Shown here piece by piece: positions 11,485-22,765 of a stretch of DNA of 64,000 bases. The DNA comes from Ceratotherium simum simum (taxonomy: Eukaryota; Chordata; Mammalia; Perissodactyla; Rhinocerotidae), in contig NW_004454216.1 in the NCBI RefSeq assembly GCF_000283155.1, positions 10,819,194-10,883,193 of the forward strand, in the 5' to 3' direction. Position numbers and translations under genes: made by a program. The notes under the pieces were generated by a model. The model was not told where the DNA came from. It saw nothing but the letters and a program-made list of their open reading frames with translations, and ran no database searches. How positions within the stretch are numbered: the stretch's first letter is position 1; every line of letters starts with the position of its first letter.

Positions 11485-11610
11485 GGCTGCCAACCATTAA
11501 GCCACAAATCCGAAGATTGTAGTCCTGCTCTTCTATTTGTATTAGGAAAATCATCTCCCTGGGCCTCCATTTACTCCTTTGTAAAATGAGGGAATTTGAC
11601 TAAGACCTGA
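11485..11610 (+). mobile_element. MIR fragment
   Basis: AATCATCTCCCTGGGCCTCC then ATTTACTCCTTTGTAAAATG matches the MIR core (CCTCAGTTTCCTCATCTGTAAAATG). The flanks decay quickly. Confidence 0.55.
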
Positions 11611-12069
11611 AGGCCTATGTCCCACGATTTTATGAATTCGTCTTCAACTAACTTGCCCTCTACCCACCTCTCTGACTCCCCGCACTGTTACTGTGATCCT
11701 CAGGACTCTGACTGTGCGCTGGGCCACATGGTCTGGAGATGCACTGCGCTTTGCCTTACACTCTGTGCAAAATCCTGCAGTCCCCGAATGCATGTACATT
11801 ATCTCCGCTATTAAATGCATCACCTACAACAAAAAAAGTATTTTAATTACCTGATCGATTATGACACTGTACTAAGTTTACAGAATAACAACCTCACAGG
11901 AGTTGACAAATTAAGATAGAGGAAGCTGCCATGGATGCAGCTACACATGCAAAGAAACAACACAAATGTTAGGTTACAATACCTCTCACCAGTCAGGGCT
12001 AAGTTGTGTGAGTGGTTAGCCGTGAGCTATTTTGTCTGTTAACATCTATATAGCCAATGGATAATCTCT
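11611..12069. other. Unique sequence, nothing recognised
   Basis: No named repeat. A 65-codon open frame at 11,617-11,814 has no recognisable domain, and its many cysteines come from CTGTG-rich sequence. Confidence 0.4.
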
Positions 12070-12330
12070 TTTGAAAAGTCATCTAGAGAAAAAATGTGCA
12101 GCTGTCAGAACTGTTCAACAGTCACACACAAAACTCAGTGGCATTTCTATATTGCACCTCCTCAACTTGGTTTCCCAAAATGGAACTTATTTACTTCCTT
12201 ATCTAACTTATTCATTGGACTTAATTCCAAATGATCCCAGTCTAGTCCCAGGATAGGGATAAAAACCATGGTTCAGGTTCCAAAGGAAATTCAAAGGAAG
12301 AATTGTAAAATAACATGATGCACTATTTAG
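12070..12330 (+). pseudogene. Possible decayed mariner-type transposase fragment
   Basis: Frame +2 from 12,071 to 12,253 encodes LLPYLTYSLDLIPND near its end. That resembles the mariner hallmark LPHPPYSPDL(A/S)P(S/T)D around the third catalytic aspartate, at the expected distance after a hydrophobic L..L stretch. Matches at P, Y, S, D, L, P and D are visible, but the neighbouring residues diverge, the frame ends about 8 codons later and no terminal repeats were found. It could be chance similarity in a 61-codon frame. Confidence 0.25.
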
Positions 12331-13820
12331 TATCTAATTTTCCAAGGCGAATAATTGGAAAACAACAACACTCATTTGGAAGTAAAAATTTTGGATTAAA
12401 AAAATATCAGATTATTTTTAGTCATGTGTTCAATATGTCAAGTTCATCTTGGGTGTAAGGAACACTTTGGTAATAAGAAAACACTTTATATGAGGCCTTA
12501 GAGGCCCCAAGGTAAGATGCCATCGTTCTCAAGGAAGGATTCCACTCACTGCTCAGCTCACTGTCAGGCACTAAATCAATTTTGTTATGTGTTTGACTGA
12601 ATAAGATGCAAATCTTATTTACATTTGACAGAAAACTGAGCATAAGTCATTGAGTTATCTTCAGGAGGCTGAATCAGAGATAGAATGAAACCTTTAAAAT
12701 TGCTGCTTCTCTTCTAAGACTTCTGACACCTAGAATTAGGATAGTGTTTGTAATAAATTGAATTTTGGTTATTTTGGTATTTTATTGAATACCTAATAAA
12801 TAAAATGGTAGGGAGAAAAAAGTCTTTGCTTCATGTATCTCCTCTTCATCATACAAAGCCTTCTCTTTTCTCCAGATACTGATGTAGTAGTAGAATGTAA
12901 ATTACAGTGGACTATTCTTATGTACCCAAAATAAAATGATACTACATGACAGCCTGAGAGAATCTCTTAATCGTCAGCTCCTGCAGTAAGAAGAGAGGAG
13001 ACTTCCCTTTTTAAACGTTCTTTTCACAAAGTTGTTAATGTTGTTAAAATAATCAAACAATTCTATAAGACTTGAAAAAAAAGAAATTCAGCATCCTCTG
13101 ATCCCCCTCCTACATACACACTGACACCTTCCTCCCCCGACTCTGAAATTTCCATGCTCGTGTTCTAAACTCAGAATCTCACTGACTCCACCTCTCCAGA
13201 AAATCTACCTGCCTTAATGCAGGGGAAGGCAGCATTGGGGACTGACAGTATGGGCTACTATGTTGTTGTCTCCTCCACTGTTTTCCTTGCCATTGTGGAT
13301 TTATGACTTAAAAAAAAAATCACCTTATTGTCCTTTTATTGAGGTTTTAGGAGGGAGCACGGATTAAAATGTGTGTGCCATACTTCACCAAAAATCTCAA
13401 CTTTTATTTTTTACTCTAAATCCTTATATGTTGAAAATTTACTGGTATATTTTCTGTAATTAAAAATAAATTCAAAGTAAGCCCACGGAATCTGTGATAG
13501 TTCTTTCTCTACTCAGAGGCTTTCTATACATGTTTCTCTATTTTCTGTTCTGTGACTAATTCTAGATGGTTTAACTGGTTTGAAGCTGGGCCCCTCAATT
13601 AGTGCATCATTCTGTATAATCCAAATAAATTCAAAATGATAGTCGGCAAAAAGATCAATCAAGTCACCCATATAACAGTTATGAAAACCAATTGTTGGCT
13701 TTCTCTACAAAATGACTCAGGGTACAGTTTGTGGAGGTAAACTTCCAAAAGGCCTTAACAACCATACACCTCATAGATTGTTCAGGCTGCTGCATATGAA
13801 AGCACTTGAAACACACTTAA
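12331..13820. other. Unique sequence, nothing recognised
   Basis: About 1.5 kb, mostly AT-rich with short A-runs (13,308-13,318). No repeat family or coding signal that I can support. The 73-codon frame on the minus strand at 12,422-12,643 looks accidental. Confidence 0.4.
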
Positions 13821-13821
13821 A

Positions 13822-14158
13822 ACGGTCCTGCTGCTTGGAGTATTCTCTCCCTTCCCTTTTAAAATAAAGAATCTTATTTATTTTTCAAGGCACAGATCAA
13901 ATATTACTTCCTCTCTGCCCTCCCCTGTTCCTTCTATTTCCCTGGCAGAATCAAGTACCCCAATATGTGAGCTCCTTTAACACCTGGTACACACTTCTGC
14001 TGTAGCACACAACACAATGCACTGAGATACCTATTGTCTATACCTCCATTAGGTTTTCAACTCAAAGACAGGATCTGTGTTCCATTCTTTTTTGGTGTCA
14101 CCAGTAGCTAGCACAGTACCTAGAACTCAAAAGAGTGTCAGTAAACAGTCTTGAACTT
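13822..14158 (+). mobile_element. L2 LINE 3' end
   Basis: Blocks run in L2 order: CTGCTTGGAGTATTCTCTCC, AAGGCACAGATCAAATATTA, CTTCCTCTCTGCCCTCCCCT, TGTGAGCTCCTTT, CTCAAAGACAGGATCTGTGT, and GCTAGCACAGTACCTAGAAC ending in a short AGTAAACAG-like tail. About 330 bp of the 3' end only, non-coding in effect. Confidence 0.8.
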
Positions 14159-14289
14159 AGTCACAATGAAACAAATACCTCTTCTACTCTGAGGAAGCCT
14201 GGGACTGTACAAAGAGAAATGAGGATGCACATTCAATTCAAAGTCTCCAATAAAGACGCTTTAGTTGTTAATCCACTTCCTCCTCGCTA

Positions 14290-14432
14290 AAACTACCTGA
14301 GGAAGCATCATCTCTATTTGATGGATGAAAGAACTGAGACTCAAATAACACAGTCAAGATCAAAGCTACTAAGCATTAGAACAAGAGCATTGAACCCACA
14401 TCTGGTTCCACAGCTACAGCTCTTGTTTTTGC
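14290..14432 (-). mobile_element. MIR SINE
   Basis: Plus-strand TGGATGAAAGAACTGAGACT...ATAACACAGTCAAGATCA...TTGAACCCACATCTGGTTCC is the reverse complement of the MIR core (ACAGATGAGGAAACTGAGGC...GAACCC). Confidence 0.7.
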
Positions 14433-16062
14433 TTTTCATTTTAATGCTTCTTTCTTAAGAGATCAGAGAATATAGAACGTAAAAAGGAACAGTTTTTCAT
14501 CTGCCTTTCGCCGGTTCCTGGTATATAATTGACTATAGTCTTCAAATATAAGTTATGTCCAAATGTTTGTTTTTTGGCTTATTTTACATTGTTCATTTCT
14601 GAGCCATTACATCTGCCATGGTTAGTGAAGCCTGCTGTGAACGTGTATAGTCTGAGACTGCTATTACTTTAAATGGTAGTTCTTAGTGCATGAAGATGAT
14701 ACTCCCAACTGTTCTACCCTTAGGGAAGAAGGAAGGGTACAACCAATTCCTTGATCTGTACTCTCAACCACATATTGCGCACCTGCAATTTGCATACTTT
14801 GGAAAGTGTGCCTACTGGGGCTTTGATGTTTGTGTGTTTTTAGAAAAGGAAAGTAGAATATAACTTGGGACCCATGCATAACATAAACCTTGTTGGGAGC
14901 AAACTCATTGCTATTTACCTTGTTTGTCTCCTTTGGGCTCCTACGTATTGGCTGCAATACTCATATTGGAATCCACATTTCTCAATCTCTATCTCTAGAT
15001 TCCTATATAGTTAACACAGACATGCTATGCAATGGGAACATAAACATTTTTTATATTAATTCCTAATCCCTCTTCTCCAGGACATTAGTGACTATTAATC
15101 AGTGTGGCCAAGAAAAATTGTCTCCATTGTGATCAGTCTGATTTTTCTTCTGGATCTGGCTGATGCAATTCCAGGTACTTCATAGATTCTGATGCCATGT
15201 ATGTCATAATATCTGTGCCATGATTGATGGGAGAGCAGAACATTAATCCTTGGCATCCACCATTCCCAGACCTGTTGAGGGCTTCTTACTCCAAGCACTT
15301 GCAGCTCTCTTCAGAGGGCTTTATCTACTTGCTGGAGAATGTTCAGCCCATGCATAGGGGAGCTCAGAGATGGCAGAAAGGTGACATCACTGATCAGCCC
15401 TCAACCACTGACACAGGGAAGTTGGTGAATAAATACCGCAGCCCCTTCACTTCTCAGAGGGACAACTGAGAGGTGTGTCCTGCACTGGCTCCCAGAGGTC
15501 CCCAGCAGGACTGAACCCTGCTTTGTCACTGTGGCAATCTTGTTAGAATATTGGCTTCCTTCCTTTCCTGCCTCACTTCTCTACTGGTGCTACCTGGGGT
15601 CATCTCCCACCTGACTTCCAGCCCCTGTGGCTGGAATAGACAAGAGGCACTTTAGGAATAGTGTTTACTAGGCGACACTATGGAGGTTTGTTCCCTCTTC
15701 TATGCAGAAAACACCACCACCTCCTAACTCTCTCATTTCACTAGAATTGGCTTATGCTTATGTCCTTCGTGCATCAGTTCTCCCAAACCTGGGTGTCCTG
15801 TGACAGGGTCAACACTCTCTGCATACTGTAGCAAAATCAGGGACATTTTTAAACTCTGTGGGGCAAGGAATCTGTCCTCTCTGTGTCCAAGATGAAAATG
15901 AATTCCCTCCCACCCTGATCACTGAGTGGTGTCTTTGCAGCACCAATTACTCCTTCCTCTCCAAGCTGCCTTCCATCTCTGGGGTTACTATCTAACGACA
16001 TCATGTCCCTTTGCCCAATCCTCCCAAGTAAGCATTTACCACCTTTTTCTTCCAGTAAGCTA
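14433..16062. other. Unique sequence, nothing recognised
   Basis: About 1.6 kb without a nameable repeat. Open frames of 67-97 codons on both strands (14,664-14,957, 15,095-15,298, 15,224-15,469) have no recognisable domains, overlap each other on opposite strands and show no exon-like splice context. Confidence 0.4.
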
Positions 16063-16073
16063 CATACACACAA

Positions 16074-16104
<31 letters not shown>
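16063..16104. repeat. (CA)n microsatellite
   Basis: ACATACACACAAGCAC followed by about 14 uninterrupted CA units, then ATACAT. It sits at the left edge of an old interspersed repeat. Confidence 0.98.
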
Positions 16105-16106
<2 letters not shown>

Positions 16107-16120
16107 TTTTATTTAATAAA

Positions 16121-16615
16121 TGTATTCATTTCTATTGCTGCTGTAACAAATTGCCATAAAAGTGGCTTAAAACAAAAATATTATTATCTTACAGCCCTGG
16201 AGGTCAGAAATCTGAAATGAGTCTCACGGGGCTAAAATCACAGTGTCGGCAGGTCTGCATTTCTTCTGCAGATTCTAAGGGAGAACAAGTGTCCTTGCCT
16301 TTTCCAGCCTCCAGAAACTACCCACATTCCATGGCTCATGGCCCCTTTCCTCCATTTTCAAAGTCAGCACTGTTAAGCTGAGTCCTTCTCATGCTGCCGT
16401 CCTTCTGAGTCTTTCTCTTCTGTCTCCCTCTTCCATCTATAAGGACCCTTGTGATTACATTGGGTCCATCGAGGTATCTCAAGGTCAGCTGATTGGCAAC
16501 TTTAATTCCGTACATAATCTTAATTCCTCTTGCCGTATAAACTAACATATTCAGTTTCTAGAGATTAGGATGTAGACATCTTTGTGAAGGAGAGACATTA
16601 TTCTACCTATCACAA
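16121..16615 (+). mobile_element. Ancient interspersed repeat, family not named
   Basis: It starts TATTCATTTCTATTGCTGCT GTAACAAATTGCC and continues with TCTTACAGCCCTGGAGGTCA, AAATCACAGTGTCGGCAGG, TTGCCTTTTCCAGCCTCC, TATAAGGACCCTTGTGATTA and AAGGTCAGCTGATTGGCAAC, ending ATTATTCTACCTATCACA. I recognise this roughly 500-bp block series as a widespread placental repeat, probably LTR-type, but cannot name the family with confidence. About 15% divergence by eye. Confidence 0.65.
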
Positions 16616-16844
16616 TAACTTTTTTTAAATGCTAATTATGTTACCTACTGCTGTAGGTAATTCAGGCCTAAATTATTCTAGATGCTGTGAATAAAAACGA
16701 CCCTATTACCCCACTCTCTCGAGAACTAACATCTATCTAAAACACTGAATACTAGACTTGTAAGTTCACATTACCAATAGCTGTCATCATTGAGAACTGT
16801 AATGTCTCAGGAATTCTACGTACTAAGCAATGTTTAACAGTGAC

Positions 16845-17000
16845 AGCAGGGCCTTCAGAATCAGACTGGTCTGGATCTGAATTTGTGCTCTGCCACCTGC
16901 TAACTGAATATGACTCTGGACAAGTTCATTAACCCCTTTGACTCTCACTCTATCACGTGTTAAAGAGACAGTGTATACTTCCTTCATGGTAATGAGTTGA
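16845..17000 (+). mobile_element. MIR SINE
   Basis: AGAATCAGACTGGTCTGGAT, TTTGTGCTCTGCCACCTGCT and GACTCTGGACAAGTTCATTA match the MIR blocks (AGCCAGACTGCCTGGGTT, TCTGCCACTTACTAGCTGTG, CTTGGGCAAGTTACTTA). Confidence 0.8.
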
Positions 17001-17799
17001 TCACTTTATTATTTTAATAGCTGACACAGAACTCCTCATCAAAAGGTTTGTTATTGTTTGGAAAAATTAATTGAGAAGACTATTTGATTACATATAGGAT
17101 TGCCACATGCTTTTACCTTTTAACTCTCCCAAAATTACACCAAAATGACAGTAGAGAAATCAGTGCTTTTATTAACCCATAACATAGAGAATGAGAGAGG
17201 AGGCAACAGTGAGTATTTGAGATATGGAAAATAGATGGAGGAGTGGCAACTGAAAGGTCAGAATACTAGAAGTTAAAGCCCACCTCCATGTCAGAGGGCA
17301 CCAGAAAAGAAGCCAGCCAATTTACCCAACAAAAGACCTGGCTGTCCAGCCTTTGAAATCAGTCAGCACTACAAAAACAGGGATGAGCTGAGGTGGGAAC
17401 ACGGAGAAGTGGTTAAAGATCTACACTCGCAGTAAGTGGAGACATGGAGACCTTCCCACTCAGCTTCCCCTTCTGACTCTGTGCAGCCAGGCAACTTATT
17501 CTCAACCTCAGCTCTCTGCAAGGTGGTATATGTCTTTGCTCTGGAGAAATGGAGTCAGCAAGTCTTCTAATGTGGAAACAACAGGAGGTGACTCATGGCA
17601 CCGAAAACAAGGGACTTATGAATCAGTTCACATACCGAACTACAGGACTCTTAGAACTCAATCCTCATCAGGAAGAATACAGAGGATTTTTGTTTAGAGT
17701 AACTAAACAGTTCCACATACTGATCTTTGGGTGACCTTCAATGGAATAACTAACTCTATACTGAGGCCATCAGACCACAAGTCCATCCACCTTTACACA
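17001..17799. other. Unique or highly diverged sequence
   Basis: No family is assigned. The right part may already belong to the L1M element that is clear from about 18,040, but I cannot align it. A 61-codon open frame at 17,549-17,734 has no recognisable domain. Confidence 0.35.
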
Positions 17800-18115
17800 G
17801 AACCTCTGATCCTCTGATCAGAGTGTTAGTAACAAACTTTTAAACATAAATAGAAAGCCAAAGGTTACTGGACATTTAAGGACAGACTCCAAAATGAAAG
17901 ATCAAAACAAACAGAAAGAAAACAAAGGATAAAAGGCAATGAAGAAGAAAATCAACACAACACATAAACATTCAGAGAGATGTTATTTTTTCTATAAAAC
18001 TAGAAAATTAAGGAATGATAAAGGAACTGTCCTACAACAACAACAAAAAAAAGAGCTCCTGAAAATTAAAGATATTGTAACTGATTTTTTTAAAATCAAA
18101 AGCAGGGATGGGGGG

Positions 18116-18297
18116 CCTGCCTGGTGGTATAGCAGTCAGGTTCTCACACTCGGCTTCGGTGGCCCGGGGTTCACAGGTTCGGATCCCGGATGCAGACCTA
18201 CACACCACTAATCAAGCCATGCTCTGGTGGTGTCCCACATACAAAATGGAGGAAGATTGGCATGGATGTTAGCTCAGGGACAATCTTCCTCACCAAA
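18116..18297 (+). mobile_element. ERE SINE
   Basis: GGGCCTGCCTGGTGGTATAG, GTTCACAGGTTCGGATCCC (intact B box GGTTCGGATCC) and ATGTTAGCTCAGGGACAATC with an A-rich tail. It has a single tail unit, unlike the longer copies. Flanks AAAAGCAGGGATGG and AAAAAGTAAGGATGG form a probable target-site duplication with about two differences. More diverged than the 4045 and 6438 copies. Confidence 0.92.
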
Positions 18298-18599
18298 AAA
18301 AAAAAAAGAAAAAAAGTAAGGATGGGGTTTAAAGTTGAGAAATCCAGGAAAATAAACTAAAATGTAAAACAAAATAGAAATAGGAAAGACATAACAAAAT
18401 GAGAGAATTGCACCCTGCTTTCCAACATCTAATAGGAGTTCCAGAAAACTCACAATATAGAAATTAACAAAGAAATATTAGATTTCTCTGAACTGAAATA
18501 AACAATTTTACAGAAAGAGAGTGCTCAGGAATGCCCAGAACAATAAATATCATTAGGAATTTTATTAAGAGGTAAGAGAAGATTCTGAAAGCTTGCAGG

Positions 18600-18602
<3 letters not shown>

Positions 18603-18642
<40 letters not shown>
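18603..18642. repeat. (CA)n microsatellite
   Basis: 20 uninterrupted AC units inside the L1M element. Length this uniform is usually polymorphic. Confidence 0.98.
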
Positions 18643-18644
<2 letters not shown>

Positions 18645-18761
18645 CCCTTATAAAATAATAGGCATCCCATGACATCAGCAACACTAGATGCTCAAAGACA
18701 GTGAAGCCAAACCTTTAACGTCCTATGTAAAATTATTCTTAGTCTAGCATTCCATACTAAC

Positions 18762-19268
18762 TGTATCAATCTTAATTGCAAGCAAGAGAATGCACTCTGT
18801 AGGCTAAGAAAAATGAATTTTTTAAAAGATAGTAGATAGCTCACTGAATCATTAGGAGGGCTGGGGAAACAAACTCAAGATCAAAGTTCAAGTACCAAGA
18901 CCCAGAACCGCACTGCAGAACCACTCTGTTGGAAAGTTGTTTTATTTTATCCTTCCACCAACCATGCACTGGAATTCACTGCAACTATTCCTGCCACCAG
19001 TACCGAGGACATTACAGCCCCTGAAAACAGCATGCCTCTGAACTTTATCAGCAAAATGGTTGCCTCCTACAAAACTCAAGCTACTTGCTTCTGAATGGAA
19101 AACTTGCACTGGTTTGTCTGATACACTGAAGTCACATAACTGCACCATAGCTGCAAAAGAGGTTAGTGAAAGGAGTATTCTGGATTGCATCTCGGAAAGA
19201 CAGAATTCATAAGGTAGGGAATCATGAAAACACAGGGAGGATGTTTGAGTGATACTCAACAGCCACTA
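18762..19268 (+). mobile_element. Unassigned ancient repeat ('family X'), copy 2, inside the L1M
   Basis: The L1M match breaks at about 18,765 (ACTGTATCAATC) and resumes at about 19,305 (ATTACCAATCAAATGTGAG). The insert begins TTAATTGCAAGCAAGAGAAT, has TAGCTCACTGAATCATTAGG then AGGGCTGGGGAAAC, and ends AACAGCCACTA. These correspond to the TGCAAGCAACAGAAAC start and ACAGATGTCCACTA end of the repeat also seen at 5612 and 55,790. A 105-codon minus-strand open frame (18,942-19,259) inside it is accidental. Confidence 0.5.
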
Positions 19269-20166
19269 TTCCAACCAAATGACAGATGTACACCATTCCA
19301 GGTAAATTACCAATCAAATGTGAGAGTAGAATAAAGACATTTCAGACATGCAAGGATTCAAATAAATTGCCATGCACCCTTTCTTAGATGTTAGAACATA
19401 AGCTTCTGCAAAATAAGGGATAAACCAAAAAAGAGGAATACATAGCATCCCAGACACAGGACCAAACACTGAAAACGACTGAAGGAAGTTCCAGGATGAC
19501 ATCTGTACATGAGAGTGGAACCAGCTAAGAGTGAAGAAGAATGATGCAGGGATGGGAGGGAGGCTTTCAAGTGGAAAAAAAAAAATTTTAAAGAAACTGA
19601 TTTGTTGTCTCTTTTATATTTTAACATTTCAAAAAATATTAGTGTTCGACAGATTTGTTGGAGTCTTTGGGAAAAAATGGAAAATAGAGAAACATAAACA
19701 GAATAATAAAAATAGTAAAATAATAGAGTAAATTTTGGAAAGAAGAAACATAGTATACTATTAGGCTCAGCAGTAAATAAAATTTAACTATCCAATAATG
19801 TGGAAACTGAGTATGAGTTAATAAAATATGTGCTAAACTACATTGAGATAACAGTATGAGAGAACTCACGTGTATGTGTGGAGAGGTGTGTATTAAGAGT
19901 GAAAGATCTTGAATTACCAAAACAAGAAGTCTAAAAACACTATGATTGATAAATTAAGAAATAGCAGTACGAGTGTAAATATTTATAAAGATGCTGGAAA
20001 ATTACAGAAGAAACCTGTGAAAGAGCTGACTTGAGAGCAAACTTGAGAATGGGGAAGAATGGGACAGGAGACTGTATTTTGTTCAAAATACACCTGTTAG
20101 CCCTATTTGATTTTTAACTATGTGAATGTAATACATTGATAAATGCAATATTGTTTTTAAAAAGCA

Positions 20167-20689
20167 AAACTACTTAGGTAAATGATGGTGTAGAAAGTAG
20201 GACCTCAAGAGCCTGGATATCAGATACTAAAACTTTAATAAAGGATTATTAGTTTTGCATGATAGAAGACAACCAATTTGAAGTTCCCAGGGAAATCTAA
20301 GAGGAAAGAAAGCACGGAGAAAGAGGTGCGGGAGAGAAGCAATGGGCAGTAGCCAGCAGAAAGGTGTAAGTGTGTGCCACACGTTACGTAATTCTTTCCC
20401 ATGACACTACGAAACAGTCAGCGCCGTATCCTGAACTCACAAATGATTGACTGGGATGATCTCTGACAAGGAAAGTAAAGAAGGAATTATTCTCTCAAAC
20501 ATATTGGTAACAGATGAAGAAAGATCAAGTAGGCTGCATTAGCGCTTAGAAAAGGAGATCCTTGAAAATTAGCAGAAAGCTTAGAAGGATTTAGGATTTC
20601 CAGATTTACTTTTTCCTGGAACTTGAGGGTAAGCAAAGTACTCAACTAGTATCTGATTTCTTCTGGGTATACATAAAATAATGTATCTG
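20167..20689. other. Unique sequence, nothing recognised
   Basis: About 500 bp without a nameable repeat or coding signal. Confidence 0.4.
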
Positions 20690-20862
20690 ACGAGCACAGT
20701 CTGGCACACAGTAAGCATTCAGTATAGGGTGGATGTTACGTATAATCTCATATAATCCTCACAACAACCTTTTAAGGTAGGCAATATTAACTCCATTTTT
20801 CTCAAGGAGGAAGAGGCTCAGAGACATGATTTTCTCAAGATCATACAGACCAGTTCCTTCGT
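20690..20862 (-). mobile_element. MIR SINE (minus) preceded by a short plus-strand LINE/MIR end
   Basis: 20,736-20,862 (ATAATCTCATATAATCCTCA, CAACAACCTTTTAAGGTAGG, AGGAAGAGGCTCAGAGACAT) is the reverse complement of MIR. Directly to the left, GCACAGTCTGGCACACAGTA then AGCATTCAGT reads like the plus-strand 3' end of MIR or L2. Two fragments therefore meet tail to tail. Confidence 0.75.
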
Positions 20863-21924
20863 ACGATAACAATAGAATCATCAAATTCATTGGAAGGTAG
20901 AGGTAGAACCATACACACTGATCAGATCATTAGCATCTTATCCCCTGTGTACCATTTTTAAATGTGTGGCAAAAAAAATGAGGAAATATATGACATTTTG
21001 CTTTGGAACCTAAGACACTCTAACTATCTTTAAACAGATTGAATGGGAAAAACTGAGTAGGAGTGGAAATGACTGTGATAATGTAGAGAAATTTTTAAAC
21101 ATGTCCATATTTTATGTAGGAGAGTTGCTGTTTTTTTTAACAACATCTTTTTTAGGAAGGTAACTTGTATCTTTACCTTGCTTTAAGAAACTCATTGCCC
21201 TAATCACTCAATATATTAGATTATGAATGTTATCCTGATTCTGTTAAGAGTACTTGATTCTCAACTACAGAAATAGAAAGTCTGAAAATACCAACTAAAA
21301 TTAATAATTAAAAAATGGCCATACAAGTATATTACTTAGAAAGATGCTGGAAAATTCAGCTTGGACATGGTTCATCAGTACATCAACTGTTGATAAACAT
21401 GTTGAACAGGTTACACTACTGACGGAATCCTTTAGTTTTCCGCTGTCCTGATTTACTGCATTTTTCTCTTAAATACTGTCAAAGAAAGGAGTTAGTTGGA
21501 AATTATTTGTCCTGTGTCTTAGAGATCACTCTTTTCTCTCCAATGTTTTAAAATCCATTCATCTTTGCAATGACATATTCTAGAACTTTGCATAGGATCA
21601 ATGTCAATAATCTGTTGGACTCCAAACCACAAATGCTTCCAGGAATTAACCAGGGAATAAAATAGGGAACATAGCAGAGGGAGGTGGAAACTGCGATAAA
21701 CTCTAAAATACATGTCCCCTAAAAGTATTCAGATTCAATAACTTTTTCTCTATCAGTCAATAGATTCTTGCCAGCTTTACTTGTCCTACAGGCTACCAGT
21801 TCTTGACTTATCAAAAGTGTCCCTGTTTGCCATCAAAATCCTTTTCAAAATCAGAGCGTCATCATCATCTTCAGTTCCCACTGATTCCTCAGAGGTCGCC
21901 TACAAGGATTCAGAAAACTCTTTC
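20863..21924. other. Unique sequence, nothing recognised
   Basis: About 1 kb, AT-rich, without a nameable repeat. The short open frames look accidental. Confidence 0.4.
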
Positions 21925-22125
21925 ATTCATTGAAAGTGTGTTCAGTCCCAACTATGTCCCAGACACTGCACTAGCCACCAGGGGAAGAGCAAAGAGCCCA
22001 ACAGACACAGAGCTTAGAGTCTAGATAGAAAAATAATCATGGACATAACCACACAAATAAATATATACACTCACAAATCATAACATACATTGCTATAGAG
22101 GGTGCTATGAGAGAATATAACAGGA
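21925..22125 (-). mobile_element. Ancient LINE 3' end (L2/L1M type)
   Basis: TTCATTCATTGAAAGTGTGT, CTATGTCCCAGACACTGCAC, GAGCTTAGAGTCTAGATAG and GGGTGCTATGAGAGAATATA match the reverse complement of the old LINE 3' end (…GAATGTAAGCTCC…CAGTGCCTGGCACATAG…). Confidence 0.7.
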
Positions 22126-22599
22126 GTATTGATCTGTTTGAAGTTGTCCTAGCCTTCAAGGGCATATTTAATCTGTAGGAGCCCTGAGCTCGTTTAGATC
22201 CGTTAGGTGCTGTCTCATAATATCTTCACCCATATAGATTTAAATTCCCCTGTAACTAATATTTGTTTTACCCTCCCGTGGTTTGAAGATCATTCTATTT
22301 GACAGAGAAGACAAAAGCAAAACAAAAGTTGAGGATTTCTGCTTCTCCATATTACTCATCAATATTGTAATGCCAGCCCTAATCAACACACCATTCCTTC
22401 ATTGATCTTTTGCCTCAAACACTGCTTTTCAAAAATGCATTTCTGACAGTCTTTGCATGCTTGCTCTAGTCTCGGATCAATTTACAATTTAAACTTTTTG
22501 ACGTTATTCTTAACAAGCAACTTAGTTTGGCAAAAAGACAGCAGTGGTTCAGATATAAATCCTTAACCAAATATTAACAAGTTGTTTCATCATAATCAA
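22126..22599. other. Unique sequence, nothing recognised
   Basis: About 470 bp without a nameable repeat or coding signal. Confidence 0.4.
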
Positions 22600-22765
22600 A
22601 TTATTTTGTCTCTCTGACCCTCAGTTTCCTCATTTTAAACATGAGAATAATAATTCCTACTTTGCAGTGCTGTGGTGTATCTAATACATATCTAATACAA
22701 TATCTAATACAATGCCTAGCCCAGAGCAGGGACCCACCAAATAATTGATGGTTATTATTTTTACA
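22600..22765 (+). mobile_element. MIR SINE with an internal 12-bp expansion
   Basis: CTCTCTGACCCTCAGTTTCC then TCATTTTAAACATGAGAATA and AATGCCTAGCCCAGAGCAGG match MIR. Between them, 22,678-22,712 holds three tandem copies of TATCTAATACA(A), which is not part of the family consensus. Confidence 0.75.

Larger units (their letters stand above)
17800..20166 (+). mobile_element. Ancient L1M LINE, 3' portion, with three interruptions
   Basis: AAAGAGCTCCTGAAAATTAA, AACATCTAATAGGAGTTCCA, GAGAAGATTCTGAAAGCTTG, AATCAAATGTGAGAGTAGAA followed by TAAAGACATTTCAGACATGC, and GCCATGCACCCTTTCTTAGA follow a well-known L1M block series in order. The end ATTTTTAACTATGTGAATGT resembles the L1MB/MC 3' terminus. 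It is interrupted by an ERE (18,116-18,297), a CA tract (18,603-18,642) and family-X copy 2 (18,762-19,268). No open frame survives. Confidence 0.65.

Noticed and set aside
21974..21988. CTCF-like AGCCACCAGGGGAAG
   Set aside because: Several mismatches in the core, and it falls inside an old LINE end whose consensus explains the sequence.
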